This document shows, piece after piece, positions 25,454 through 34,235 of a stretch of 64,000 nt of DNA. The position numbers and the translations under genes are program-made. Each line of letters opens with the position of its first letter. Positions within the stretch are counted from its first letter, which is position 1. Source of the stretch: Sinorhizobium numidicum (GTDB taxonomy: Bacteria > Pseudomonadota > Alphaproteobacteria > Rhizobiales > Rhizobiaceae); NCBI RefSeq assembly GCF_029892045.1, contig NZ_CP120367.1, forward strand, positions 930,001 through 994,000. The letters run 5' to 3'. Below the pieces are notes generated by a model, which saw nothing but the letters and a program-made list of their open reading frames with translations, was not told the DNA's origin and did no database searches.

Positions 25454-26482
25454 TCATTTGATCGCTCCGAGAAGCAGGCCCGACCGCATCAGCCTGCTCA
25501 AGAGTCCTGCCATCACAACCATCGGGATGATTGCGACCAAAGCGGCGGCGGAAATCGACCACCATTCATCGCCGCGCTGGCTGTTCTGACCGGCGACGAG
25601 GATCGGCAGCGTCTGCCATTTCGAGCTGGTCAGAAAGAGCGCGAAGAGGAACTCGTTCCACACGAAGGCGAGCGTGATCATGAAGGTGGCGATGAGACCG
25701 GGCTTCGACATCGGTAGGACGATGCCGAAGAAGATCCGCCACGTCGGCACGTTATCCACCATTGCCGCCTCCTCCACCTCGACCGGCAGGGCCTCGAAGA
25801 AGTCCCGCATCAGCCATACGACGATCGGCAGCGAGAAGGCGATATAAGCAAAGGTCAGCCCGATATAGCTGTCGACGAGTTTGAAGCCGAGCTTTCCCAC
25901 TTCCGTGTACATGAGATAGAGCGCGAAAGCGGCGACGATCGGCGGGAACATGCGCTGGCTGACGAACCAGAATACGATGTCGTTGTTGCCAAGCTCAGGT
26001 CCCGGCAGACGGAAGCGGCTTGAGATGACCGCAAGCGCGAGCGCCGCGATGAAGGCATAGATCAGAGAAATTCCCTGGCCGAACCCGAGCACGTTGCGCC
26101 CCAACAGAAAGCCTCCAAAGGCGATGACGACGAAGATCAGCGCCGACAGAAGCCGGAAACGGAATGTGAAGCGAACGAGCGCATAGGCTGCCATGGCACC
26201 GATGCCGGTGGCGAGCACCGCTGCCGACAGACTGACGATCAGTGATGCAATAAAGGTATTGTAGAATTGCCCGCGCTGACCGGATACCAGCTCATTCCAA
26301 GCCGTCAGGCTCGGCTCGAAATCGCCGAATGGCAAGTAGGTCGGACCACCGACGACAGCAAGCGGCGTTTTGAACGAGGTGATCGCCACCCAGTAGAGCG
26401 GAAACAAGGTGAAGGCCAGCCAGAGAAGACATCCGCCAAGCGCCAGCCAGCGGCGATTTCCCTTGAGGGTGCGCACGCTCAT
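25454..26482 (-). CDS. Sugar ABC importer permease (MalG type)
   Basis: This 342-residue permease opens with LALGGCLLWLAFTLFPLYWVAITSFKT, the usual first span of MalG-like subunits. It carries the EAA coupling motif at EEAAMVDNVPTWRIFFGIVLPMSKPGL. It is longer than the usual 280 residues because extra spans lie between the first span and the core (FRLLSALIFVVIAFGGFLLGRN). The ATG at 26482 overlaps the stop of the upstream permease by four bases. It forms the membrane channel with that subunit. Confidence 0.92.
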   Translation of the reverse strand: MSVRTLKGNRRWLALGGCLLWLAFTLFPLYWVAITSFKTPLAVVGGPTYLPFGDFEPSLTAWNELVSGQRGQFYNTFIASLIVSLSAAVLATGIGAMAAYALVRFTFRFRLLSALIFVVIAFGGFLLGRNVLGFGQGISLIYAFIAALALAVISSRFRLPGPELGNNDIVFWFVSQRMFPPIVAAFALYLMYTEVGKLGFKLVDSYIGLTFAYIAFSLPIVVWLMRDFFEALPVEVEEAAMVDNVPTWRIFFGIVLPMSKPGLIATFMITLAFVWNEFLFALFLTSSKWQTLPILVAGQNSQRGDEWWSISAAALVAIIPMVVMAGLLSRLMRSGLLLGAIK

Positions 26483-27354
26483 TTGTGCTTCTCCAAATAG
26501 GGCTTGAGGATGGCGAGGTAGACGAGCCCAATAACCGTGATGAAAATCAGGAAGAGGAATGACAGCGCCGAAGTGTAGCCGAGATTGAACTTCTTGAAGC
26601 CCTCCTGATAGGCGAACAGGGTCAGCGTCTCGGTCGAGATACCCGGCCCTCCTCCGGTCATCACAAAGACTGTATCCATGATCTTGTAGCTTTCGATCAG
26701 GCGGATGAAGACGACGGCCACCGAGATCGGCAGCAGCATCGGAAAGGTGATGTCGCGGAATTGCTGCCATGGAGTTGCGTTTTCAAGGGCGGCCGCCTCG
26801 TAGACATCGTCCGGCAAGGTCTGGAGGCCGGCGAGCAGCATCAGGATCACGAACGGCGTCCATTGCCAGACCTCGACGACGATGATCGAGCCCAGCGCCC
26901 AGCTGGTCCTCGTGAGAAACGGAAGGTTCGGAAAGCCGATAAGGCTCATGAACTCGTTCAACGGCCCCATGGTCGGATTGAGAATCTGGCGGGCGACCAG
27001 CGCCACGGCGACCGGCGCAACGAGCATAGGCAGCAGGAAACCGACGCGGAAAATCCCCTCGCCCGGCACGCGTGAATTGAGGGCAATGGCGACGGAGAGT
27101 CCGATGACATATTGCAGCCCGACGGAAATGAAGGCGATCAACGTCGTCGTGGTCGCGACATGCCAGAACCGCGGGTTCTGCAGCAGATCGGCATAATTGC
27201 CAAAGCCGACGAAGCGTGCCGGGGTCGGTGGGACGAGCCGCATGCTCATGAAGCTCGTCGTGAGCGAATAGATCAGCGGAAAGATCGAAATCAGAAGAAC
27301 GATGATCAATGCCGGCCAGATGAAGAAGTGCTTGATCGGGTCATTGCGTGTCAC
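26479..27354 (-). CDS. Sugar ABC importer permease (MalF/UgpA type)
   Basis: This 291-residue permease has six predicted spans, starting with FFIWPALIIVLLISIFPLIYSLTTSF. Its EAA loop reads YEAAALENATPWQQFRDITFPMLLP. A GTG start at 27354 was chosen: it overlaps the kinase stop (27351-27353) and begins right before the conserved IKHFFIWPALI segment, while the longer frame upstream lies inside the kinase gene. It sits directly after the kinase gene in the minus-strand catabolic operon. Confidence 0.9.
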   Translation of the reverse strand: MTRNDPIKHFFIWPALIIVLLISIFPLIYSLTTSFMSMRLVPPTPARFVGFGNYADLLQNPRFWHVATTTTLIAFISVGLQYVIGLSVAIALNSRVPGEGIFRVGFLLPMLVAPVAVALVARQILNPTMGPLNEFMSLIGFPNLPFLTRTSWALGSIIVVEVWQWTPFVILMLLAGLQTLPDDVYEAAALENATPWQQFRDITFPMLLPISVAVVFIRLIESYKIMDTVFVMTGGGPGISTETLTLFAYQEGFKKFNLGYTSALSFLFLIFITVIGLVYLAILKPYLEKHK

Positions 27355-28283
27355 GCTGCCGCCCCCTTGTCGAGAAGAGCCTCGATCTCGGCAAGCTTTG
27401 GCATAGCCGGCGCCGTTCCGCGGCGTGTGACAGATATGCCGGCGGTGGCGCAACCGAAGCGTACCGCCTCGACGGGCGCCAGCCCCCGCGCCAGAGCGGC
27501 CGAAAATCCGCCGACGAAGGCATCGCCGGCCCCAGTCGTGTCGACCACCGGCCCGCTTGCAATAGCGGGCACCAGAGCCGATTGGCCATCGGTGTGGTAG
27601 AGCACGCCGCGCTCGCCAAGCGTGATGAGCGCCGTCTTGACACCTTTCTTCAAGAGCACGTCACCGCCGCGACGCGCGTCTTCAAGCGTTGGCAAGGCAA
27701 AGCCGACAATTGCTGCCGCTTCCGTTTCGTTCGGAACGATATAGTCGCATAGCGGATAGATGCTCTCCGGGAAGGGCTCCGCGGGCGCAGGGTTGAACAC
27801 CGTCGTGACACCGGCGGCACGCGCGATTTGCAGCGCGCTTTCTGCGGCCTCTGCCGGCTGCTCGAGCTGGGTTACGAAGACGCGCGAGTTCTCGATCGTC
27901 TCGCGTGCCGCCTCCACGTCGCCCACATCGATCGAGCCGGCGGCACCTGGATAGACGATGATAGCATTCTCGCCGTTCTGGTCGTTTACGTAGATGAAGG
28001 CGGCGCCCGTCGGCAAATCGTCCATTTCAACGATCTTGGGCGTCACGCCCGCCTCGGCATAGGTCTTGAGCGCCATCTCGCCGAACGTATCGCGTCCAAG
28101 CCTGGAGATGAACGAAACCTGGCTGCCGGCGCGTGCCGCCGCCACCGCCTGGTTCGATCCTTTGCCGCCCGGGCCGACGGAAAATCCGCTGCCAGTGATC
28201 GTTTCGCCGATCAGCGGCATGCGCGGCGCCAGATAGGCCGTGTCGGCCACGAAGATCCCAAGGATCGAAACACCCGTCTTCAT
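27351..28283 (-). CDS. Ribokinase-family sugar kinase (candidate deoxyribokinase)
   Basis: This 310-residue PfkB-family kinase has the ribokinase start GVSILGIFVADTAYLAPRMPLIGET, the sugar-binding segment GPGGKGSNQAVAAARAG, and the catalytic anion-hole motif DTTGAGDAFVGGF. It phosphorylates a pentose at O5. With deoC, a mutarotase gene and deoR around it, the natural product may be 2-deoxyribose-5-phosphate (DeoK activity), though ribose cannot be excluded from sequence. The next gene starts inside its stop codon. The start at 28283 matches the family; longer starts do not. Confidence 0.9.
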   Translation of the reverse strand: MKTGVSILGIFVADTAYLAPRMPLIGETITGSGFSVGPGGKGSNQAVAAARAGSQVSFISRLGRDTFGEMALKTYAEAGVTPKIVEMDDLPTGAAFIYVNDQNGENAIIVYPGAAGSIDVGDVEAARETIENSRVFVTQLEQPAEAAESALQIARAAGVTTVFNPAPAEPFPESIYPLCDYIVPNETEAAAIVGFALPTLEDARRGGDVLLKKGVKTALITLGERGVLYHTDGQSALVPAIASGPVVDTTGAGDAFVGGFSAALARGLAPVEAVRFGCATAGISVTRRGTAPAMPKLAEIEALLDKGAAA

Positions 28284-28320
28284 GCCTAGCCTCCCCTCAA
28301 AAAGCAGTCGATTGAATGTT

Positions 28321-28776
28321 TCAGGCCGATTCCGGCGGAATGACCCCCTTAGTAAAAAGGAAGCAGCCATAGAAACGCGTTTCACCCGTGGTGATGACGC
28401 AATAGGCCTTCTTGGCCTCTTCGTAGAAGGCAAAGCGCTCGATACCGTACATGGGTGTCGGCTTGCCTTCGGCGCGATCGATCTCCGCCTGGACTTCGCG
28501 TTGGACGGCCGGAATCTCGTCAGGCGCCCCCATGATTTCCATACGGCCGGCCGAGGGCTGAAGGGGCGTGTCGAGCGGCATCACCGAAAGGATCGCCTTC
28601 ACGGCACGCGCGGCCGAGACGTTGTCGATGTGCAGCAATTTGCCCAGTCGCGTCTGCCGAGCGATCGCGTCCGAAGGGAAGTTGGTGTCGGAGATCACCA
28701 GCGTGTCGGCATGCCCCATAGATCGAAGCGCGTGCAGTACGTCCGCGTTCAGGGCGGGGTCGATATTCTTGAGCAT
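28321..28776 (-). CDS. RbsD/FucU-family sugar mutarotase
   Basis: The 151-residue protein has the family core LHALRSMGHADTLVISDTNFP, with His22 and Asp30 as the likely catalytic pair. It ends in the FYGCFLFTKGVIP segment typical of the FucU branch. It interconverts anomers or pyranose and furanose forms of the imported sugar, feeding the correct form to the kinase encoded 37 bases downstream. GGAGGAGG precedes the ATG at 28776. Confidence 0.9.
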   Translation of the reverse strand: MLKNIDPALNADVLHALRSMGHADTLVISDTNFPSDAIARQTRLGKLLHIDNVSAARAVKAILSVMPLDTPLQPSAGRMEIMGAPDEIPAVQREVQAEIDRAEGKPTPMYGIERFAFYEEAKKAYCVITTGETRFYGCFLFTKGVIPPESA

Positions 28777-28915
28777 GCCTGTCCTCCTCCAAAGCATTAT
28801 GCGTGACTGCCGACGGCGCGATAGCGTGACGCCGCATCCACGCCTTTACAATCTGTCTCTGCTTCCTTCACTCCACCGGCCGGCTCCCTCCGCCCGGAAG
28901 AATGCATGGGATCCC

Positions 28916-31300
28916 TTACTCACCGTAGGGAATCCAGATGTTCTTGACGTCGACCGCCCGGCGCAGGAACGGCTGACCCTCGGCCGCGGAACGATCCATC
29001 CAGTCGAGTGCCTTGCCGTAGTCGACGAAGGTGCGCTTAAGGTTGCCAGCCGAGAGCTTCTCGACCAGCGTCGAGAGTTCCGCTGTACCGAAGGCCCAGA
29101 GCGCATCCACGTCGTTGTGAGAGGCAAGCGTCTTCGCCAGTTCCATTGTCGATCCGGTAACGATATTGATGACGCCGCCCGGCACGTCCGATGTTTCGAT
29201 GACGGAATAGAAATCGGTTGCGGCGAGCGGATGCGGTTCGCTCGGAACGGCGACCACGCGATTGCCGACGGCAATCAGCGGCGCGACGAGGCTGACGAAG
29301 CCGAGCAGCGGTGCTTCGGGCGGGCAGATGACGCCGACGACGCCTTGCGGCTCCGGCATCGCCAAGGCGACCCCGCGCAACGGCGGCTGGTGTACGACGC
29401 CCTCATATTTGTCCGCCCAGGCGCCATAGGTGAAAAGACGCGCGATCGACGCATCGACTTCGGCCCTCGCATTCGCCGCCGAGGCGCCGGTCATTGCCGC
29501 GATGCGTTCAGCGAATTCGGTCACGCGGCCGCTGAGGTTTTCTGCGAGGTAATAAAGAATCTGCGCACGATTGTGCGCTGTTGCCGAAGACCAGGCCGAT
29601 GCGCCTCGCGCGGCGACGACGGCGTTTCGGATGTCCTTGCGGTTGCCCTCCCCGACTTCGCCGATGGCCTTGCCTTTCGCCGACAGAATGGGCCGCGAGT
29701 AGTTTCCATCCGGCCGTGCCTGTTTACCGCCGATGAAAAGCTTGGCTGTGCGGTCCAGCACCGGCATCGCGAAATCGCCCGCCACCGATTTCGTGACCGG
29801 CTGAACCGGCTCGGTACGGGCCTTGCGGCCGAGCCAGGCCTTGGGCTTCAGATATTCATAGCAACCCTCGCGCCCACCTTCGCGGCCGAAGCCGGATTCA
29901 CGCTTGCCTCCAAAGCCGGCCGCCGCGTCGAAGAGATTGGTGGCGTTGACCCAGACGACGCCGGCGGCAAGCTTTTCGGCAATGTGCAGGGCCAGCCCGA
30001 TGGTTTCGCTCCAGACGCTTGCGGCAAGGCCATAGCGCGAATGGTTGGCCAGTTGAATGGCCTCTTCCGGCGTGCGGAAGGTCATGGAAACCGCCACCGG
30101 CCCGAAGATTTCTTCCGTGGCGACGATGGATGTCGGCTGGACATTGGTGAGCAGTGTCGGCGGATAAAAGCTGCCGCCCTTCGGCAACTCGATCTTCGGC
30201 TGGTGCAGCGCGGCACCCTCGGTGACGCCTTGCACGACGAGGCTTTCGATCCGTTGCAACTGTACCGGCGCGACGATTGCGGCCATGTCGATCGCCTTGT
30301 CGAGCGGGTGACCGACGCGCAGGGTTTCCATTCGCCGCTTCAACCGCTCATGAAGGAGTGGTGCAACACCCTCCTGCACGAGCAGACGCGATCCGGCGCA
30401 GCAGACCTGCCCCTGATTGAACCAGATGGCGTCTACCACACCTTCGACGGCCCCATCGATATCGGCATCATCGAAGATAATGAAGGGCGACTTGCCGCCG
30501 AGCTCCAGCGTCAGCGATTTCCCCGTGCCGGCGGTCTTTTCGCGGATCAGGCGGCCGACCTCCGTCGAGCCGGTGAAGGCGATCTTGTCGATGTCGTCAT
30601 GCTCGACGATCAGCGCACCGGTCTCCCCCTCGCCTGTGACCACATTCAGGACGCCCGGCGGCAGTCCGGCCGCACCAGCAAGTTCGGCAAAGAGAAGGGC
30701 GGTGAGCGGAGTGAACTCCGCCGGTTTCAGAACGACCGTGTTGCCAAGAGCGAGCGCCGGCGCGACCTTCCACGCAAGCATCAGGAAGGGGAAGTTCCAG
30801 GGAATGACCTGCCCGACAACGCCGACCGGCACCTGATCGGCAAATTCCGTTTCCTGAAGCTGCGCCCAACCGGCGTAATGGTAGAAATGGCGGGCGGCAA
30901 GGGGAATATCGATGTCGCGCGTTTCGCGGATCGGCTTGCCGTTGTCGATCGCTTCGATCACCGCGATCAGGCGGGCATGGCGTTGTATCATGCGGGCAAG
31001 TGCGTAGAGATGGCGCGCACGGGCATGACCGGCGAGCTTCGCCCACGCGCCCTGCGCCTTACGTGCCGCGACAACCGCAGCGTTCACGTCCTCGCGACCG
31101 CCCAGCGCGATTTTTGCGAGCAGCGCGCCGGTGGCCGGTTCGTAGCTATTGAACGTCTTTCCCGAGGTGGAAGGGACGAAGGCACCATTGATGAAGTGGC
31201 CGAACTCGCCATTGTGACGCGCAAGCCAGGCGCGCGCCTCGGTATCGGCTTCGGGTGCGGGACCATAAGACATTTCGTCAAAAAATCTGGCGACGCTCAT
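28916..31300 (-). CDS. Two-domain aldehyde dehydrogenase, ALDH16 type
   Basis: The 794-residue protein consists of a complete N-terminal ALDH domain (residues about 30-490) and a second, degenerate ALDH domain (about 515-794). The first has the catalytic set: Asn169 in PWNF, Lys192 in LKPAE, Glu266 in LELGGK and Cys300 in GQVCCAG. The second lacks the Cys and Glu motifs. This layout is known for ALDH16 proteins; in this bacterial form the first domain keeps its cysteine. Beside deoC the obvious substrate is acetaldehyde released from deoxyribose-5-phosphate. Five bases separate it from deoC. Confidence 0.88.
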   Translation of the reverse strand: MSVARFFDEMSYGPAPEADTEARAWLARHNGEFGHFINGAFVPSTSGKTFNSYEPATGALLAKIALGGREDVNAAVVAARKAQGAWAKLAGHARARHLYALARMIQRHARLIAVIEAIDNGKPIRETRDIDIPLAARHFYHYAGWAQLQETEFADQVPVGVVGQVIPWNFPFLMLAWKVAPALALGNTVVLKPAEFTPLTALLFAELAGAAGLPPGVLNVVTGEGETGALIVEHDDIDKIAFTGSTEVGRLIREKTAGTGKSLTLELGGKSPFIIFDDADIDGAVEGVVDAIWFNQGQVCCAGSRLLVQEGVAPLLHERLKRRMETLRVGHPLDKAIDMAAIVAPVQLQRIESLVVQGVTEGAALHQPKIELPKGGSFYPPTLLTNVQPTSIVATEEIFGPVAVSMTFRTPEEAIQLANHSRYGLAASVWSETIGLALHIAEKLAAGVVWVNATNLFDAAAGFGGKRESGFGREGGREGCYEYLKPKAWLGRKARTEPVQPVTKSVAGDFAMPVLDRTAKLFIGGKQARPDGNYSRPILSAKGKAIGEVGEGNRKDIRNAVVAARGASAWSSATAHNRAQILYYLAENLSGRVTEFAERIAAMTGASAANARAEVDASIARLFTYGAWADKYEGVVHQPPLRGVALAMPEPQGVVGVICPPEAPLLGFVSLVAPLIAVGNRVVAVPSEPHPLAATDFYSVIETSDVPGGVINIVTGSTMELAKTLASHNDVDALWAFGTAELSTLVEKLSAGNLKRTFVDYGKALDWMDRSAAEGQPFLRRAVDVKNIWIPYGE

Positions 31301-31304
31301 CGGA

Positions 31305-32318
31305 TTATCCTATCGGGTGTCTGTTGAGGGCCGAGTAGGCGCCGCTGACATGATGCTCGAGCTGGCGCTCGATATCGGCCAGCAGGCTCGATGCCCCGAC
31401 GCGGAAGAGATCCGGCTCGAGCCATTCCCGACCGAGCTCATCCTTCATCAGGAACTGATAATTGAGTACATCCTTTGCCGCCGAGATGCCGCCTGCCGGC
31501 TTGTACCCGACCTTGAGACCGGTCCGTTCCCGATAGGCCCGGATCATGCGCAGCATGACAAGCGTCACGAGCAGCGTCGCGTTGACGCCCTCCTTGCCGG
31601 TCGAGGTTTTGATGAAGTCGGCGCCGGCCATCATGCAGACAAGGGAAGCCCGCGCGACATTGCGCAACGTTTTGAGGTCGCCGGTTGCCAGGATCGCCTT
31701 GACATGCGCATCGCCGCAGGCGGCGCGGAAATCGCGCATTTCTTCGTAGAGTGCCTGCCAATTGCCGGTCAAAACATGCTCGCGGGTAATGACGATGTCG
31801 ATTTCCCGGGCACCGTCGGCCACCGATGCTTCGATTTCCCTGAGCTTCACATCATGCGGGACGAGACCGGCGGGAAAGCCGGTGGACACCGCGGCAACCG
31901 GAATGCCGGAGCCCTCAAGCGCCTCGACCGCCGTTGACACGAAACGATGGTAAACGCAGACCGCGCCCGTCGTGATCTCGCGCCCGCCCATGCCGAGCGC
32001 ATCGAGAATATCCTGACGCACCGGCTGGCGCGCCTTTGCACAGAGCCGCTTGACGCGCTCGACTGTGTCGTCGCCGTTGAGGGTGGTGAGGTCGATGCAG
32101 GTCACCGCCTTGAGCAACCAGGCCGCCTGCGCGTCTTTCTTGACCGTGCGCCGCCCCGGCAGCGTCGCCACGCGCCGCTCGGCGGCGGAAAGATTGACGC
32201 GCGCGTCGACCACCCACGAAAGGTCGAGGTCGACGCCGTCGTTGCGCGGCCAGTTATGGCCTGCGCCGACGGGATGAACAGACGTCACCGGCGCGCCCTT
32301 TACAGCAAGATCTTCCAA
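31305..32318 (-). CDS. deoC: Deoxyribose-phosphate aldolase
   Basis: This 337-residue class I aldolase cleaves 2-deoxyribose-5-phosphate to glyceraldehyde-3-phosphate and acetaldehyde. It has the Schiff-base lysine segment GADFIKTSTGKEG, the second lysine segment VGYKPAGGI, and the first-strand motif CIDLTTLNGDDT. It is of the longer DeoC type with about 60 extra N-terminal residues. It is the first gene after a 169-base gap that holds paired direct repeats (32382-32411), and so probably heads the transcript running to the transporter genes. Confidence 0.93.
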   Translation of the reverse strand: MEDLAVKGAPVTSVHPVGAGHNWPRNDGVDLDLSWVVDARVNLSAAERRVATLPGRRTVKKDAQAAWLLKAVTCIDLTTLNGDDTVERVKRLCAKARQPVRQDILDALGMGGREITTGAVCVYHRFVSTAVEALEGSGIPVAAVSTGFPAGLVPHDVKLREIEASVADGAREIDIVITREHVLTGNWQALYEEMRDFRAACGDAHVKAILATGDLKTLRNVARASLVCMMAGADFIKTSTGKEGVNATLLVTLVMLRMIRAYRERTGLKVGYKPAGGISAAKDVLNYQFLMKDELGREWLEPDLFRVGASSLLADIERQLEHHVSGAYSALNRHPIG

Positions 32319-32381
32319 CCGGCCTCTCCTCGAGCTCCCTGCTATCGCCAGTTGCCCGCGTCAGGGCTCTCAGCTTAGTGA

Positions 32382-32411
32382 TTTGTTATTTTTCTTTCTA
32401 TTTTTTGTTAT
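32382..32411. promoter_or_regulatory. Direct repeats before deoC (candidate DeoR operator)
   Basis: TTTGTTAT occurs at 32382-32389 and again at 32404-32411, 22 bases apart, close to two helical turns. They sit in an AT-rich patch 64 bases upstream of the deoC start, in a region otherwise GC-rich. DeoR-family repressors often bind such spaced repeats, and the deoR gene is the next gene upstream. Confidence 0.45.
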
Positions 32412-32487
32412 CGTTCCATCATGTCCGCAGGCTGTCAAGCGAAGACATTCGCCTTCGCGCAAATTGTCATAGTTTTCGGGCCCTACA

Positions 32488-33219
32488 TCAAGCGGCTGAA
32501 AGCATCGTTTCGCCGTCCTCGGTGATTACCGAGCGGAACACGCCCATCGGCGCAAAGAAGGCAGGCTTCAGCCTACCGATCTTGCTCTTGTCAACGACGA
32601 GGTAATTTTCGCGCGCTAGCGCAATGACCCTCTGCTTGACTGGAACTTCGTGGAAATGAACGCAAGTCGCGCCCCTTCCTGGATCGACGCCGGCCGCCGA
32701 AAGAAACGCCACATTGATGCCGAGGTGGTTAAGCGTCTCAAGGCCGGAATTGCCGGAGAACGAAGCCGACGACGGATGATAGACACCGCCCAGCATGACG
32801 ATCCGTACGTTCGGTTTGCGCGTCAGGCGCTCGGCTACGTTCAGGGAGTAACATACTGCGGTTGTTGAGTAATTTTCAGGGATCAAGTCGACGAGATATT
32901 CAAGCGTCGTGCCGCAATCGATGAAGATCGTCTCGTCCGGCCTGATGTGCCGGGCGGCGTGAACGCAAGCCTCCCGCTTCGCCGCGGCATGGCTGTCGGC
33001 CGCGCGCGCAAGCTCGTAAGGTGCATCGCCCTCGAAATCGGCGGCAGGCACGATATGCCCGCCGAGATAACCGAAAAGCTCCGGATTGTCGGCGACGTCG
33101 CGCCGGACCGTCATTTCCGACACGCCCAGCAGGGCTGCTGCGTCTTTGAGGTGCAGAACCCTCCGCGTCGACAGCGCGTCAGCCAATGCAATGATACGTG
33201 TTGCCCTGCGGTTTGCCAT
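32488..33219 (-). CDS. deoR: DeoR deoxyribonucleoside/deoxyribose operon repressor
   Basis: The 243-residue regulator closely follows enterobacterial DeoR itself, not just its family. The helix-turn-helix reads LHLKDAAALLGVSEMTVRRD. The sugar-phosphate-binding domain has FIDCGTTLEYL, TAVCYSLNVAERL, GATCVHFHEVPVK and LVVDKSKIGRLKPA. By analogy the inducer would be deoxyribose-5-phosphate. The ATG at 33219 aligns with the E. coli protein start; a TTG at 33255 is in frame. It precedes deoC on the same strand. A TGTGA-N6-TCACA palindrome lies 67 bases upstream. Confidence 0.88.
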   Translation of the reverse strand: MANRRATRIIALADALSTRRVLHLKDAAALLGVSEMTVRRDVADNPELFGYLGGHIVPAADFEGDAPYELARAADSHAAAKREACVHAARHIRPDETIFIDCGTTLEYLVDLIPENYSTTAVCYSLNVAERLTRKPNVRIVMLGGVYHPSSASFSGNSGLETLNHLGINVAFLSAAGVDPGRGATCVHFHEVPVKQRVIALARENYLVVDKSKIGRLKPAFFAPMGVFRSVITEDGETMLSAA

Positions 33220-33285
33220 GTCTTGCGGGTCCGAGACTTGCGAGCCTCGCGCCAAACCAACGGCGAGCCTCTATCTACCATAGTT

Positions 33286-33303
33286 TTGTGAGAAATATCA
33301 CAA
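33286..33303. promoter_or_regulatory. CRP-like palindrome upstream of deoR
   Basis: TTGTGA (33286-33291) and TCACAA (33298-33303) are separated by GAAATA, giving the exact TGTGA-N6-TCACA layout of enterobacterial CRP sites. It lies 67 bases before the deoR start, near where a promoter should be. Known rhizobial CRP-like regulators use different consensus sites, so the binding protein is uncertain. Confidence 0.45.
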
Positions 33304-33437
33304 CTTCCGCCCTGCAAACAAGAGCATTCACAATTTTCCGGATACGCATTCATGGAGAGCCGTCCATCGAAGTAGCCCATCGGAAGGGCGGAGCCTGAGG
33401 CTACCGTGATCTTGTACTCGCAGGCTCTGCTGTGGCG

Positions 33438-34148
33438 TTACAGACGAAGGGCGTCTTTCAGATCGGTGCCCTTCTTCGCCCCTCGAAGGTCGAGGTCCGC
33501 TTCGATATGGTCAATGTGATGGATCATCAGCATGCAGGCCGCTTCGACGTTTTTCTTTTCCAGCTCGTCGACGATCTGCTGGTGCTCAGCGTGGCCGCAG
33601 CTTGAGATCACCGACTGCCCGTAGAGCGCTATCACCAGAGAAGAGCGAGCGACGAGCTCATCCATGAAGCGCTGGAGGATGGCGTTGCCACTCATGGCAG
33701 CGACCGCCAGGTGAAAATCGCCGGAGGCCTTGATCTCGGCATGGCGGGCAGATTTTCCACGCTGATTCGTCAGCCGTTCCTCTGCAGCGAGCAGCTCCCG
33801 CAACTCCTTGATCTGCGCCTTTCCGATATGGCGCGCAGCCTCGCGGAGAATGCCGGGTTCCATGAGACGGCGCGTCGCGAAGATTTGCCGCGCCTCAGCG
33901 ATGGAAGGATAGGCGACGAAGGCACCGCGATTCTTCTCGACATTGACGAGCCCCTCGTAGGAAAGGGCTTGAAGAGCGGCGCGGACAAGCGTGCGGCTGA
34001 CATTGAACAGGTTGCCGACGTCGTTCTCGGAAAGCTTGGTTCCCGGCGCGAGGCGCCGCTCGACGATCGCATCACGGATCGCGTCACGGATGTGCTGGGC
34101 GCCGATGTCGACGGCGTTTTCCGCCCGGGCAAGGTTGGGTGAAGTCAT
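33438..34148 (-). CDS. GntR-family regulator (FCD/FadR subfamily)
   Basis: The 236-residue protein has a winged helix-turn-helix (about residues 20-78: LAPGTKLSENDVGNLFNVSRTLVRAALQALSYEGL) and an all-helical FCD ligand domain (about 85-220). The metal/ligand residues appear in DFHLAVAAMSGN and in the later segments HAEHQQIVDEL and MIHHIDHI. It is divergent from a PotABCD-like importer operon that ends with a hydantoin-type racemase. The palindrome TTGTATACAA (34236-34245) in the gap is its likely operator. Confidence 0.9.
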   Translation of the reverse strand: MTSPNLARAENAVDIGAQHIRDAIRDAIVERRLAPGTKLSENDVGNLFNVSRTLVRAALQALSYEGLVNVEKNRGAFVAYPSIAEARQIFATRRLMEPGILREAARHIGKAQIKELRELLAAEERLTNQRGKSARHAEIKASGDFHLAVAAMSGNAILQRFMDELVARSSLVIALYGQSVISSCGHAEHQQIVDELEKKNVEAACMLMIHHIDHIEADLDLRGAKKGTDLKDALRL

Positions 34149-34235
34149 GAGGCTGGTAATCCAAACGGTTGCGAATACTGTAGCGTGGCGCGCGCCGGAA
34201 GTTAACCGCTATTTGTGCTCAACCTATCTTTTCGA

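Noticed and set aside
28568..31327. A 919-codon open frame on the plus strand, opposite the aldehyde dehydrogenase and mutarotase genes
   Set aside because: It is antisense to clear genes, has no recognisable domain and an Arg/Asp/His-rich composition typical of GC-rich reverse-frame openness.
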